Source of the DNA: Cellulomonas timonensis
GTDB taxonomy: Bacteria; Actinomycetota; Actinomycetes; Actinomycetales; Cellulomonadaceae
Length of the DNA: 64,000 bases
Direction of reading: 5' to 3'
Assembly (NCBI RefSeq): GCF_900046455.1
Contig: NZ_FCOT01000012.1
Location: 668,017-732,016, forward strand
Both the position numbers and the translations under genes were made by a program. The notes under the pieces were generated by a model. The model was not told where the DNA came from. It searched no databases and saw only the letters and a program-made list of their open reading frames with translations. Positions 42,123 to 50,760 of this stretch are shown here, piece by piece. Each line of letters starts with the position of its first letter. The first letter of the stretch is position 1.

Positions 42123-42305
42123 GGCTACTCCTTCGTCGGGTGCTCTCGCGGGGAGACAGACGCTGTCGGGGGCTGCGGGGGCAGCGGTCGCGCGCACTGC
42201 ACTCTTTACCCGGAGATTACGACTCCATGACATCTCAGACCTGGGACCTTTGGGACGCCACGTGCCGAGCAGATCCGGTTGCGGAGCCCGAGGACCACGC
42301 GGAAC

Positions 42306-43781
42306 ATGAGCCAGGTGGTCGATGTCAGCGCACCACCCATCCCAGCCCCGCCCCGCCGGGACAGCAGCACGCTGCTCGGAACCGTGGGCGTGGGCCGTCT
42401 CAGCCGCGCGGAGCGCATCGCGAAGGGCCGCAAGGCGCGATCCGAGGCGCCGCGCTCGAGCCTCGCGCAGTGGCAGCCCGAGGCAGACCGGCCCGACCCG
42501 GTGGGCCTGCTCGTCGAGCGGACCCACACCCGGGTGCCGGAGCTCGTGCCGATCCACTTCGGCCGGATGCTCGCCTCGCCGTTCGCCTTCTACCGCGGCG
42601 CCGCCGCGCTCATGGCCTGGGACCTGGCCAAGACGCGGACATCGGGCGAGCGCGTCCAATTGTGCGGCGACGCCCACCTGTCCAACTTTGGGGGCTACGC
42701 CTCGGCCGAGCGGGAGATGGTCTTCGACCTCAACGACTTCGACGAGACCCTGCCCGGCCCGTGGGAGTGGGATCTGGCGCGCCTCGTGGTGAGCTTCGAG
42801 CTCGCGGGCCGGGAGCTGGGCTTCACCGGCCGCGAGCGCCGGAGGGTCGACCTGGCGACCGCCCGGGCGTACCGCCATGCCGTGCGGGCCTTCGCCGATC
42901 AGAGCAACCTCGAGGTCTGGTACGCCCGGATGACGGCCGGGGCGGTCCTCGCCCGCTGGGGACCCGACGCGGGCGGCAAGGCCATCCGCACCCTGGAGCG
43001 CCGAGTCGACAAGGCGCTGCGCAAGGACAGCACGCTCGCCTCGGCCCGGCTCACCCGCCAGGACGGGGACACCGTCCGGCTCGTGTCCGACCCGCCGCTG
43101 CTGGTGCCCGTCGGGGAGCTGTTCGACGACGCCGAGCGCGACGAGCTCGTCCAGGGGGTGGGCGCGGCGTTCCGGCGCTACCGGCGCACCCTGCCCACCG
43201 ACCGGCGCGATCTGCTCGCGCAGTTCCACTACGTCGACATGGCCCGCAAGGTGGTGGGCGTGGGCAGCGTGGGCACCCGCGCCTGGGTGCTGCTCATGCA
43301 CGGCAGCGACGGCTCCGACCCGCTCGTGCTGCAGATCAAGGAGGCGGCCGAGTCGGTGCTCGCCTCGGCCGCGGGGCGCAGCGTGTACGCCAACCAGGGG
43401 CAGCGCGTCGTCGCCGGGCAACGCCTCATGCAGTCCAGCTCGGACATCTTCCTGGGCTGGACGCATGGGCAGGGGACGGACGGCGCCGACCGCGACTACT
43501 ACGTGCGCCAACTCTGGGACTGGAAGTTCTCCACCGACATCGCCCACCAGACGCCCGCGACCCTCGCGATCCTGGGACAGGTGTGCGGCTGGACCCTCGC
43601 CCGGGCCCATGCCCGGTCCGGTGACCGGGTGGCCCTCGGCGCCTACCTCGGATCGTCAGACGTGCTCGACCGCGCCATGGCCGACTTCGCCGCCACCTAC
43701 GCGGAGCAGGCCGAACGCGACCACGCGGCGCTCGCGCAAGCCGAGCGCGACGGCCGCATCACCGTGCGACGCGGCGTCTAG
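42306..43781 (+). CDS. DUF2252 family protein (kinase-like)
   Basis: 491-residue cytosolic protein. It has the diagnostic GDAHLSNFGGYASAERE (about residues 121-137) and VFDLNDFDETLPGPWEWDLARL (about 139-160), like a phosphotransferase HGDxxxxN...DxDD pair, and WKFSTDI near the end. DUF2252 proteins are thought to adopt an aminoglycoside phosphotransferase/protein kinase-like fold; activity is unknown. ATG 42306 was chosen inside a slightly longer open frame. It is followed after 15 bp by an MFS pump, so the two form an operon divergent from DUF4914. Confidence 0.88.
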   Translation: MSQVVDVSAPPIPAPPRRDSSTLLGTVGVGRLSRAERIAKGRKARSEAPRSSLAQWQPEADRPDPVGLLVERTHTRVPELVPIHFGRMLASPFAFYRGAAALMAWDLAKTRTSGERVQLCGDAHLSNFGGYASAEREMVFDLNDFDETLPGPWEWDLARLVVSFELAGRELGFTGRERRRVDLATARAYRHAVRAFADQSNLEVWYARMTAGAVLARWGPDAGGKAIRTLERRVDKALRKDSTLASARLTRQDGDTVRLVSDPPLLVPVGELFDDAERDELVQGVGAAFRRYRRTLPTDRRDLLAQFHYVDMARKVVGVGSVGTRAWVLLMHGSDGSDPLVLQIKEAAESVLASAAGRSVYANQGQRVVAGQRLMQSSSDIFLGWTHGQGTDGADRDYYVRQLWDWKFSTDIAHQTPATLAILGQVCGWTLARAHARSGDRVALGAYLGSSDVLDRAMADFAATYAEQAERDHAALAQAERDGRITVRRGV

Positions 43782-43796
43782 GCGGAAGGGCGGCCC

Positions 43797-45491
43797 ATGG
43801 CGACGGCACCGCAGACGACCACGAAGTCACGCAAGGGGAGCCTCGTCCTGGGGGTGCTGGGCGCGAGCCAGTTCCTCATGACCCTCGACAGCTCGGTCAT
43901 GAACGTGTCGATGGCCACCGTCGCCGCCGACGTCGGCACCACCATCACCGGCATCCAGACGGCGATCACGCTCTACACGCTCGTCATGGCCACCCTGATG
44001 ATCACCGGCGGCAAGGTGGGGAGCATCCTGGGGCGGCGCCGGGCGTTCGCGATCGGGCTGGTCGTCTACGCGTGCGGCTCGACGGTGACGTCGCTCGCCC
44101 CGAACCTGGGGGTGCTACTGCTGGGCTGGTCGCTGCTCGAGGGGATGGGCGCCGCGCTGATCATGCCGGCGATCGTCGCGCTCGTCGCCGCGAACTTCCC
44201 GCCCGAGCGCCGGGCCTACGCCTACGGGCTCATCGCGGCCTCGGGCGCCATGGCGGTGGCCGCCGGGCCGCTGATCGGCGGCGCCGTGACGACCTACGCG
44301 TCGTGGCGGTACGTGTTCGCTGGCGAGGCGGTGATCGTCGTGGTCATCCTGCTGCTGCTGCGGCACATCGCCGACGTCGCCCCGCACCCCCTCAAGCTCG
44401 ACCTGGTGGGCTCGGCGCTGTCGATCGTGGGCCTGGGGCTCGTGGTCTTCGGGGTGCTGCGCTCGGGCGACTGGGGGTGGGTGATCGCGACCCCGGGCAC
44501 GCCGACGATCCTCGGCGGCTCGCCCGTCATCTGGCTCATCGTCATCGGCTCGCTCGTGACGTACCTGTTCATCCGCTGGCAGAGCCACCTCGAGCGCACC
44601 GGCGGCGAGCCGCTGCTCGACCCGAAGATGCTGCGGAACTCGCAGCTCGTCGGCGGCCTGAGCATGTTCTTCGCGCAATTCACCGTGCAGGCCGGGGTGT
44701 TCTTCTGCGTCCCCCTGTTCCTGTCGGTCGCCCTCGGGCTCTCGGCGGTGGAGACCGGCCTGCGGGTGTTCCCGCTGTCGATCGCCCTGCTCGTCGCCGC
44801 AGGGGGCATCCCGCGGATCTGGCCGCACGCCAACCCGCGCCGCGTGGTGCGGTTCGGGCTGCTCACCATGACGGCGGGCATCCTCGTGCTCGTGGGCGGC
44901 CTCAGCCCTGCCGCGAGCGCGAGCGTCGTCGCGATCCCCATGGTGCTCATGGGCCTGGGCCTCGGGTCGTTGTCCTCGCAGCTCGGCGCGGTGACCGTCT
45001 CCGCGGTGCCGGACTCGCAGAGCGCCGAGGTCGGCGGCCTGCAGAACACCGCGACGAACCTCGGGGCGTCCCTGGGCACCGCGCTGGTGGGCTCGGTGCT
45101 CATCGCGACACTCACCTCGGCGGCGCTCTCGGGCGTGCAGAACAACCCCGACATCCCCGACTCGGTCAAAAGCCAGGCCACCACGCAGTGGGCGAGCGGG
45201 GTCCCGTTCGTCTCGACGGCGCAGCTCACCACGGCCCTCGACGACGCGGGGGTGGACCAGGCCACGGCCACGCAGATCATCGACGTGAACGACGACGCCC
45301 GGATCAACGCGCTGCGCTCCGCGCTGTCCGTCGCGGCGCTCATCGCGATCGCGGCGTTGTTCTTCACGGGCCGTCTGCCGCGCACGGCGCCCGGGCAGCC
45401 CCCGAAACCCGGCAGGGCGCCGCCGAGGGGCAAGGCAGCCGAGGCTGAGACCGGTCAGGCGGGGAGAGAGCCGGACGCGGCCACGGCGTGA
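43797..45491 (+). CDS. MFS transporter, DHA2 family
   Basis: 564-residue 14-TM exporter of the EmrB/QacA group. TM1 FLMTLDSSVMNVSMATVAADVG carries the motif D1-like LDxxVxNVxxP variant. ITGGKVGSILGRRRAFAIG is motif A. AAGPLIGGAVTTYASWRYVFAGE is motif C. The cytosolic tail is Lys/Pro/Ala rich. Second gene of the DUF2252 operon (15-bp gap). Substrate unknown; co-transcription with a kinase-like protein is unusual for drug pumps. It differs from the DHA2 pump at 23564. Confidence 0.92.
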   Translation: MATAPQTTTKSRKGSLVLGVLGASQFLMTLDSSVMNVSMATVAADVGTTITGIQTAITLYTLVMATLMITGGKVGSILGRRRAFAIGLVVYACGSTVTSLAPNLGVLLLGWSLLEGMGAALIMPAIVALVAANFPPERRAYAYGLIAASGAMAVAAGPLIGGAVTTYASWRYVFAGEAVIVVVILLLLRHIADVAPHPLKLDLVGSALSIVGLGLVVFGVLRSGDWGWVIATPGTPTILGGSPVIWLIVIGSLVTYLFIRWQSHLERTGGEPLLDPKMLRNSQLVGGLSMFFAQFTVQAGVFFCVPLFLSVALGLSAVETGLRVFPLSIALLVAAGGIPRIWPHANPRRVVRFGLLTMTAGILVLVGGLSPAASASVVAIPMVLMGLGLGSLSSQLGAVTVSAVPDSQSAEVGGLQNTATNLGASLGTALVGSVLIATLTSAALSGVQNNPDIPDSVKSQATTQWASGVPFVSTAQLTTALDDAGVDQATATQIIDVNDDARINALRSALSVAALIAIAALFFTGRLPRTAPGQPPKPGRAPPRGKAAEAETGQAGREPDAATA

Positions 45492-45520
45492 GCGTCGGTG
45501 GCACACGTCAGGATGGGCGC

Positions 45521-46156
45521 ATGCCCGATGACCTGCCCGTGCCCGATGACCTGCCCGTGCCCGATGACCTGCCCGTGCTGCTCGTGCCCGACGCCGACGC
45601 CTGGCGCGCCTGGCTGCTCGCCCACCACGACAGCTCGCCGGGCGTGTGGCTCGTGCTGCACAAGGCGGGAGGCACGCAGACCGCGCTCACGTACGCGGCG
45701 GCCCTCGACGAGGCGCTGTGCTTCGGTTGGATCGACGGGCAGGCCCGCTCGCGCGACGCCGAGACGGCGCTGCGACGCATGACGCAGCGCCGCCCGCGCA
45801 GCAGGTGGTCGGCGCGCAATGTGGAGCACATCGCGCGGCTCGAGGCCGAGGGCCGCATGCACGAGGCTGGGTGGGCGCAGGTGCGCGCCGCGCAGGCGGA
45901 CGGCCGCTGGGAGGCCGCGTACCCGGGCAGCGCGACGGTGCGGGCGCCCGACGACCTAGTGGCCGCGCTCGCCGCCGAGCCGTCCGCACTGGCATGGTTC
46001 GAGGCGCTGACGTCGGCCAACAGGTTCGCGGTGCTGTACCGGATCGACTCCGTGAAACGGCCCGAGACGCGGGCGCGCAAGATCGCCGAGGCCGTCAGCC
46101 GACTCTCCCGAGGCGAGACGCCCACCCCTCAGAAGCGCCGCCCGGCAGGCCTCTGA
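45521..46156 (+). CDS. YdeI/OmpD-associated family protein
   Basis: 211-residue soluble protein of the YdeI (bacteriocin-protection-like) family. Core motifs are WLLAHHDSSPGVWLVLHKAG, LTYAAALDEALCFGWIDGQARS, RRPRSRWSARNVEHIARLEAEGRM and the C-terminal PETRARKIAEAVSRLSRGETP. Start ATG 45521 yields a PDDLPV hexapeptide repeated three times, encoded by three perfect 18-bp copies. Relatives lack it, so the true start may be ragged or variable. It lies 30 bp after the MFS gene and may be co-transcribed. The molecular function of YdeI proteins is not settled. Confidence 0.82.
   Translation: MPDDLPVPDDLPVPDDLPVLLVPDADAWRAWLLAHHDSSPGVWLVLHKAGGTQTALTYAAALDEALCFGWIDGQARSRDAETALRRMTQRRPRSRWSARNVEHIARLEAEGRMHEAGWAQVRAAQADGRWEAAYPGSATVRAPDDLVAALAAEPSALAWFEALTSANRFAVLYRIDSVKRPETRARKIAEAVSRLSRGETPTPQKRRPAGL
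45524..45577 (+). repeat. Three perfect 18-bp tandem repeats in the YdeI gene
   Basis: CCCGATGACCTGCCCGTG occurs at 45524-45541, 45542-45559 and 45560-45577 without mismatch. Unit length is a multiple of three, so copy-number change would only add or remove PDDLPV residues. Confidence 0.95.
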
Positions 46157-46174
46157 CCTCGTACATTGAGCGGC

Positions 46175-46858
46175 ATGGAACGTCACCCCACCGCGCAGGC
46201 GCTCATCGGGATCCTCATTGTCGCGATCGGGGCGGTGGCGCTGCTCAACCAGCTCGACGTGATCGACGTGGGCCTCGGCGAGCTGCTCAGCACCTGGTGG
46301 CCGATCGTGATCGTGCTGATCGGCGGGATGGGGCTGGCCAATGTGCCGCGCGCCTGGCCGGCTCCGGCAGCGGTCGCCACCGCCGGTGGCCTCCTGCTGG
46401 CCGGGAACCTCGGCGCGGTCGACGGCGGCCTGTGGGCGCTGGCCTGGCCGGTGGCGATCATCGTCGTCGGGCTGTCGTTCCTCACCCGGGCTGCCTCGAC
46501 CCGCAAGGACGAGCGCAACATCACCGCGACGGCCATCTGGTGGGGCTCCCAGCACCGCCCGCTGACCCAGGATTTCCGTGGCGCGCAGCTCAGCGTGCTC
46601 ATGGGCGGCGTCGACCTGGACCTCCGCAACGCGCAGATCGTCGAGCGCGCCACCGTGCGCGCGTTCGCGATGTGGGGCGGCATCGACATCAAGGTGCCGC
46701 CGTCGTGGCGCGTCGAGATCACCGGGCTGCCGCTGCTCGGCGGCTGGGAGAACCGCACCAAGGCGCCAGCCGACCCGATGGCGCCGGTCCTCGTGGTGCG
46801 GGCGATCGCGCTCATGGGCGGCATCGACGTCAAGAGCAAGGCGCCGACGACCGTCTGA
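46175..46858 (+). CDS. LiaF-like membrane protein (cell-envelope stress family)
   Basis: 227-residue protein. The N-terminal half has three to four hydrophobic segments (ALIGILIVAIGAVALLNQL, WWPIVIVLIGGMGL, LLAGNLGAV, LWALAWPVAIIVVGLSFL). A soluble C-terminal domain with repeated beta strands (AQLSVLMGGVDLDLRNA, RAFAMWGGIDIKVPPSWRVE, RAIALMGGIDVKSKAP) is typical of LiaF/YvqF C-terminal domains, which in Firmicutes sense envelope stress. Actinobacterial relatives are common but their partners are unclear. It is 18 bp after the YdeI gene. Confidence 0.84.
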   Translation: MERHPTAQALIGILIVAIGAVALLNQLDVIDVGLGELLSTWWPIVIVLIGGMGLANVPRAWPAPAAVATAGGLLLAGNLGAVDGGLWALAWPVAIIVVGLSFLTRAASTRKDERNITATAIWWGSQHRPLTQDFRGAQLSVLMGGVDLDLRNAQIVERATVRAFAMWGGIDIKVPPSWRVEITGLPLLGGWENRTKAPADPMAPVLVVRAIALMGGIDVKSKAPTTV

Positions 46859-46874
46859 CCCCGCCCCGGCGCCG

Positions 46875-47420
46875 TCAGTGCTTGCGGTGCCGGATCTTCT
46901 CCGCGGCGACGCCGACCGCTGCCGCCTTCGCGCCCGCCTCGGCGGTCTTCCGGCCGACCTTCGCGGCGCCCTTGGCCGCCTTCTTGGTGGTCTTGCGGGC
47001 CGCCGAGCGGACGTCCAACCGCAGCGCGTCGAGCAGGAATGTCAGTGCCGCGCCGAACAGGATGACGTCCTTGGCGTACCCCTCGCCCTGCGCGTTGGGA
47101 CGCGGGTCCCCCGGGCCGCGGTGCAGCGACGGCGTCTTGAGGTACATGCCGAGGAGCATCCCGGAGAACGCCGTGAAGCCCGCCGCCACCACCGTCCTGG
47201 GCAGCACCGGCACGATGAGCGCCGAGCCGAGCGCGATCTCGGAGCCGGACAGCAGGTTCGCGAACTTCTGCGGCTCCATGTCCTTGAACTGCGGGTACGC
47301 GGCGGCCGCCATGGCCTGCATCCCCCGCGCGGCCTCCTCGTCGACGCCCCTCTTGCTCAGCCCTGAGTTGAGGATGTAGGCGCCTGCCGCCAGTCGCAGC
47401 GGGATGAGATGGATGTGCAT
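46875..47420 (-). CDS. DoxX-like membrane protein
   Basis: 181-residue protein with a DoxX-type hydrophobic core (LAAGAYILNSGLSKRG, LLSGSEIALGSALIVPVLPRTVVAAGFTAFSGMLLGMYLK, VILFGAALTFLLDAL) of about four spans. The C-terminal tail of about 45 residues is very basic (ARKTTKKAAKGAAKVGRK), an unusual Lys/Ala-rich histone-H1-like tail that could bind nucleic acid or acidic lipids. DoxX proteins are often redox or membrane-stress linked; function here is not known. It is convergent with the LiaF-like gene. Confidence 0.78.
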   Translation of the reverse strand: MHIHLIPLRLAAGAYILNSGLSKRGVDEEAARGMQAMAAAAYPQFKDMEPQKFANLLSGSEIALGSALIVPVLPRTVVAAGFTAFSGMLLGMYLKTPSLHRGPGDPRPNAQGEGYAKDVILFGAALTFLLDALRLDVRSAARKTTKKAAKGAAKVGRKTAEAGAKAAAVGVAAEKIRHRKH

Positions 47421-47622
47421 GTGTCCTCCTGAGCCAGGGTCAGTGGCACGCGGACGCGCGTCATGGCGACGCTACGGCTGATCTGCGCGGTCAACACCTC
47501 GAAACGGCGCCTCGCGGCCGCCCGCAGACCTGGACGCCTGTCCGGTTCGACATGCGGGATTCGAGTGCGGATGAGAAGTTCTTCCACGTCAGCCATCGAT
47601 CCATCACAGGGAGACACACCTC

Positions 47623-47877
47623 ATGGGCTTCTTCGGCTTCCTCCTCCTCGGCCTGCTGGCCGGCGTCATCGCCAAGGCGCTCCTGCCCGGCCGTCAGAGC
47701 ACCGGCTGGCTGCTCACGCTCGTGCTGGGCGTGCTCGGCGCCGTCCTGGGCGGCTGGCTTGGGAGCGTCCTGTTCAACCGCGGGCTCGAGGAGTTCTTCT
47801 CGATCCAGACCTGGCTGCTCGCGATCCTCGGCTCGGTCGTCGTGTTCCTCATTTATGGGGCGCTGCGCAAGCGCTGA
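47623..47877 (+). CDS. GlsB/YeaQ/YmgE family stress-response membrane protein
   Basis: 84-residue protein with three hydrophobic helices and the family pattern GFFGFLLLGLLAGVIAKALLPGRQSTGWLLTLVLGVLGAVLGGWLG. A transglycosylase-associated (T-associated) fold; members are induced by envelope or oxidative stress, but the molecular role is unknown. An AGGGAGA ribosome site lies 7-8 bases before ATG 47623. A 12-bp hairpin follows the stop. Confidence 0.9.
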   Translation: MGFFGFLLLGLLAGVIAKALLPGRQSTGWLLTLVLGVLGAVLGGWLGSVLFNRGLEEFFSIQTWLLAILGSVVVFLIYGALRKR

Positions 47878-47883
47878 CTCGAA

Positions 47884-47924
47884 CGTGTCCGGGGCATGGG
47901 CTGCCAGCCCGCGCCCCGGACACG
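47884..47924 (+). terminator. Terminator of the GlsB-like gene
   Basis: CGTGTCCGGGGC at 47884-47895 pairs perfectly with 47913-47924; 17-base loop. It begins 7 bases after the stop. Confidence 0.75.
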
Positions 47925-48057
47925 CCGACGTCGAAATCTCCACATTCGTCGCATTCGCGGTCACTCGGCCCCTACGTTGTCGCCATCAGATCGATCTGCA
48001 GGATCGCCGTGGGCCAGCCCGGCCCTGGCGCCGCTCCTCGACCAGGAGGTCCTCATC

Positions 48058-49608
48058 GTGAGAATGCGCCGAACCGTCGCCGGGCTCGTCATCGCCGGCG
48101 CGATGACTGTGGGGGCAGGGGTCGCCTCGCCCGTCGCGGCCCACCCCCAGTCGTCGACCGCAGCAGCCTTCGCCAAGAAGGTCACCGCCAAGAACGTCCT
48201 GCGCCACCTCGGGCAGCTCCAGAAGATCGCCGACCAGAACGGCGGGAACCGCGCGGCGGCGACCCCCGGCTACGAGGCCAGCGCCCGGTACGTGGAGAAG
48301 ACCCTCAAGAAGGCCGGGTACACCACCGAGCGGGACTACTTCACGTTCGACCGGGAGATCCTCGACGCGCAGACCCTCACCCTGACCCCCGCCGCCGGCG
48401 AGCCGGTCAGCTACGTGGTCGACCAGATGGCGTACTCCGCGAGCACACCCGAGGGCGGCGTCACCGCTGACGTGGCCAGCCCCACCGACACGTTCGGCTG
48501 CACCCCCGAGACCTGGGAGGGCGTCGACGTCACGGGCAAGATCGCGCTGGTCAGCCGGGGCGGCTGCTCGTTCGCGATCAAGGGCGCCACCGCCGAGGCG
48601 GCAGGCGCCGCGGCCGCGGTGATCTACAACAACACCGACGGCCTCCTCAACGGCACCCTCGGCGAGGGGAACGGCGTCGGCATCGCCGTGGCGGGCATCT
48701 CACTGGCCGACGGCCAGGCCCTCGTCGCCGCGGCCGCCTCCGGCCCGCTCGCCCTCACGCTGGACGTGCGGTCGCACACCGAGACGACTGAGAGCTTCAA
48801 CGTGATCGCCGAGACGAAGAAGGGCCGCGACGACAACGTCGTGATGCTCGGCGCCCACCTCGACGGCGTGGAGGACGGCCCCGGCATCAACGACAACGGC
48901 TCCGGCTCTGCCGCGCTGCTCGAGGTCGCGGTCCAGCTCGCCGACGCCAAGAAGCTCAACAACACGGTCCGATTCGCCTGGTGGGGCGCCGAGGAGCTCG
49001 GCCTGATCGGCTCCACCCGGTACGTCGCGGACCTCGCCACCCAGGCGGGCGAGCTCGACCGCATCGCCACCTACCTGAACTTCGACATGGTGGGCTCGCC
49101 GAACTACATCATCGGCGTGTACGACGCGGACGAGTCGACGTACGAGGCGCCGGTGGCGGTGCCCGAGGGGTCCGCGGCCACCGAGGACGTGCTCACCGGC
49201 TACTTCGACAGCATCGGCCAGGCGTGGGTGGACACCGAGTTCTCCGGCCGCTCCGATTACCAGGCGTTCATCCTCAACGGCATCCCCGCCTCCGGCCTGT
49301 TCACCGGGGCGGACGACGTGAAGACCGACGAGGAGGTCGCCCTGTTCGGCGGCACCGCCGGTATCACCCACGACCCGAACTACCACTCGCCGGGCGACGA
49401 CCTGACGAACATCAACGCCGAGGCGCTGGGCATCATGAGCAAGGCGATCGCGTTCGCGACGTACTCGCTCGCGCAGGACACTTCGGCCATCAACGGCGTC
49501 TCCGGTCCTGGCGACCAGCCGGTCAAGCCGAAGCCCGGGAAGCCCGGCAAGCCGTGGAAGCCGGGCAAGGGCCACGGCGCCCCGGGGCACTGGGACAAGG
49601 CGGCCTGA
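48058..49608 (+). CDS. Secreted M28 family zinc aminopeptidase with PA domain
   Basis: 516-residue exported metallopeptidase. A Sec signal peptide (RMRRTVAGLVIAGAMTVGAGVASPVAAHP) has a likely cleavage after VAAHP or AxA. A PA (protease-associated) lid domain is inserted, with GKIALVSRGGCSFAIKGATAEAAGAAAAVIYNN. Zinc ligands and catalytic residues are His in AHLDGV, Asp in GINDNGSG, Glu-Glu in GAEELGL, Asp in FDMVG and His in HDPNYHSPGDD. A C-terminal KPGKPGKPWKPGKGHG tail may bind the wall. GTG 48058 has AGGAGG upstream. Confidence 0.95.
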   Translation: MRMRRTVAGLVIAGAMTVGAGVASPVAAHPQSSTAAAFAKKVTAKNVLRHLGQLQKIADQNGGNRAAATPGYEASARYVEKTLKKAGYTTERDYFTFDREILDAQTLTLTPAAGEPVSYVVDQMAYSASTPEGGVTADVASPTDTFGCTPETWEGVDVTGKIALVSRGGCSFAIKGATAEAAGAAAAVIYNNTDGLLNGTLGEGNGVGIAVAGISLADGQALVAAAASGPLALTLDVRSHTETTESFNVIAETKKGRDDNVVMLGAHLDGVEDGPGINDNGSGSAALLEVAVQLADAKKLNNTVRFAWWGAEELGLIGSTRYVADLATQAGELDRIATYLNFDMVGSPNYIIGVYDADESTYEAPVAVPEGSAATEDVLTGYFDSIGQAWVDTEFSGRSDYQAFILNGIPASGLFTGADDVKTDEEVALFGGTAGITHDPNYHSPGDDLTNINAEALGIMSKAIAFATYSLAQDTSAINGVSGPGDQPVKPKPGKPGKPWKPGKGHGAPGHWDKAA

Positions 49609-49667
49609 CGCGCGACGCCTCAAGCGCCCGGGCATGAGGCCCGGGGCTCGAGGCAAGCGCCGCACAC

Positions 49668-49707
49668 ACGGGCGGGGCTGGTGGACGAATCCGCCAGCCC
49701 CGCCCGT
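49668..49707. terminator. Bidirectional terminator after M28 and CNNM genes
   Basis: Perfect 14-bp inverted repeat (arms 49668-49681 and 49694-49707) with a 12-base loop between the convergent peptidase and hemolysin-family genes. Confidence 0.78.
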
Positions 49708-49731
49708 CACTTGCGCCCCTGACGCGACAGG

Positions 49732-50760
49732 TCAGGGCGCGACGGCCGCCAACGCGGGCTGCGGCGGCGGGAAGAGCCGGCTCAGCACGTCCGCGAGGGT
49801 GATCACCCCGATGAGCCCGTCCGGCCCCTCGACCACCGCGAGGTGCTGGCGCCCCTCCCGCATCGCCGCGAGCGCGCTCGACACCGGCGTCGCGACGGGG
49901 AGCATGAGCACCGGCCGCATGAGCTCCACCACGGGAAGGTCCTCCCGCTCGGTCAGGGTGTCGCGCACATGGACCACGCCCACCAGGGCGCCGGCGTCCG
50001 CCACGAGCACCCGCAGGTGCCCCGAGGTGAGGCTGGCCTCGCGCACGTCCGCGACGGTGGCGTCCCTCGGCACGGACGTCGGGCGGACGTCAGGCCGCAG
50101 CAGGTCGGCCACCGTGAGCCGCTGCAGGTCCAACGCCCCCGCGAGCTGCGCAGAGAACCCCGCGTCCAGCGCGCCGACGTTCACCGAGTGCTCCACCAGA
50201 TGCCGCAGGTCGTCGGGGTTCTGCCCCGCCGCCACCTGCCCGGTGGGCTCCACGCCCACCTTGCGCAGGCACCAGTTGGCCATCCCGTTGAGGGCCACCA
50301 GCAGGGGGCGGGTCAGCACCATGAAGCCCCGCATCGGCAGGGCCAGCATCGTCGCCGACGCCTCCGGGTGGGCGATGGCCCAGGACTTCGGCGCCATCTC
50401 CCCCACCACCAGGTGCAGGAACGTCACGATGAGCAGCGCCAGGATGAACCCCGCCACGTCGGCGAGGACCAGTGGCGCGCCCCATGCCTCGAACAGCGGC
50501 GTGAGCCAGTGGTGCACCGCGGGCTTCGTGATGGCGCCGAGCGCCAGCGTGCACGCCGTGATGCCCAGTTGCGACCCGGCCAGCAGCAGGGTCAGCTCCG
50601 AGGAGCTGCGCAGTGCGGCACGCGCTGACCGGCTCGTCGCCGCCGCGTCCTCCAGCCGGTGCCGCTTGGCGGCGAGCAGGGCGAACTCGATCGCCACGAA
50701 GAACGCGCTGAGCGCGATCAGGAGCACTGTCACTGCGATGACTGCCCACGGGGCGCTCAT
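49732..50760 (-). CDS. CNNM/CorC (hemolysin C) family protein, second of pair
   Basis: 342-residue membrane protein. An N-terminal CNNM transmembrane domain (AFFVAIEFALLAAKRHRLE, LLLAGSQLGITACTLALG, LHLVVGEMAPKSWAI) is followed by two CBS domains (about residues 200-330: DLLRPDVRPTSVPRDATVADVREA and GVITLADVLSRLFPPP). It lacks the CorC_HlyC C-terminal domain of its partner. The family transports or senses Mg2+/Co2+. Its ATG overlaps the upstream partner's stop by 4 bases. Confidence 0.9.
   Translation of the reverse strand: MSAPWAVIAVTVLLIALSAFFVAIEFALLAAKRHRLEDAAATSRSARAALRSSSELTLLLAGSQLGITACTLALGAITKPAVHHWLTPLFEAWGAPLVLADVAGFILALLIVTFLHLVVGEMAPKSWAIAHPEASATMLALPMRGFMVLTRPLLVALNGMANWCLRKVGVEPTGQVAAGQNPDDLRHLVEHSVNVGALDAGFSAQLAGALDLQRLTVADLLRPDVRPTSVPRDATVADVREASLTSGHLRVLVADAGALVGVVHVRDTLTEREDLPVVELMRPVLMLPVATPVSSALAAMREGRQHLAVVEGPDGLIGVITLADVLSRLFPPPQPALAAVAP

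Noticed and set aside
42123-43610. Upstream extension of the DUF4914 frame by about 500 codons
   Set aside because: It lies over the DUF2252 gene and has no domain similarity. The GTG at 42122 has a good ribosome site and gives the family's normal length.
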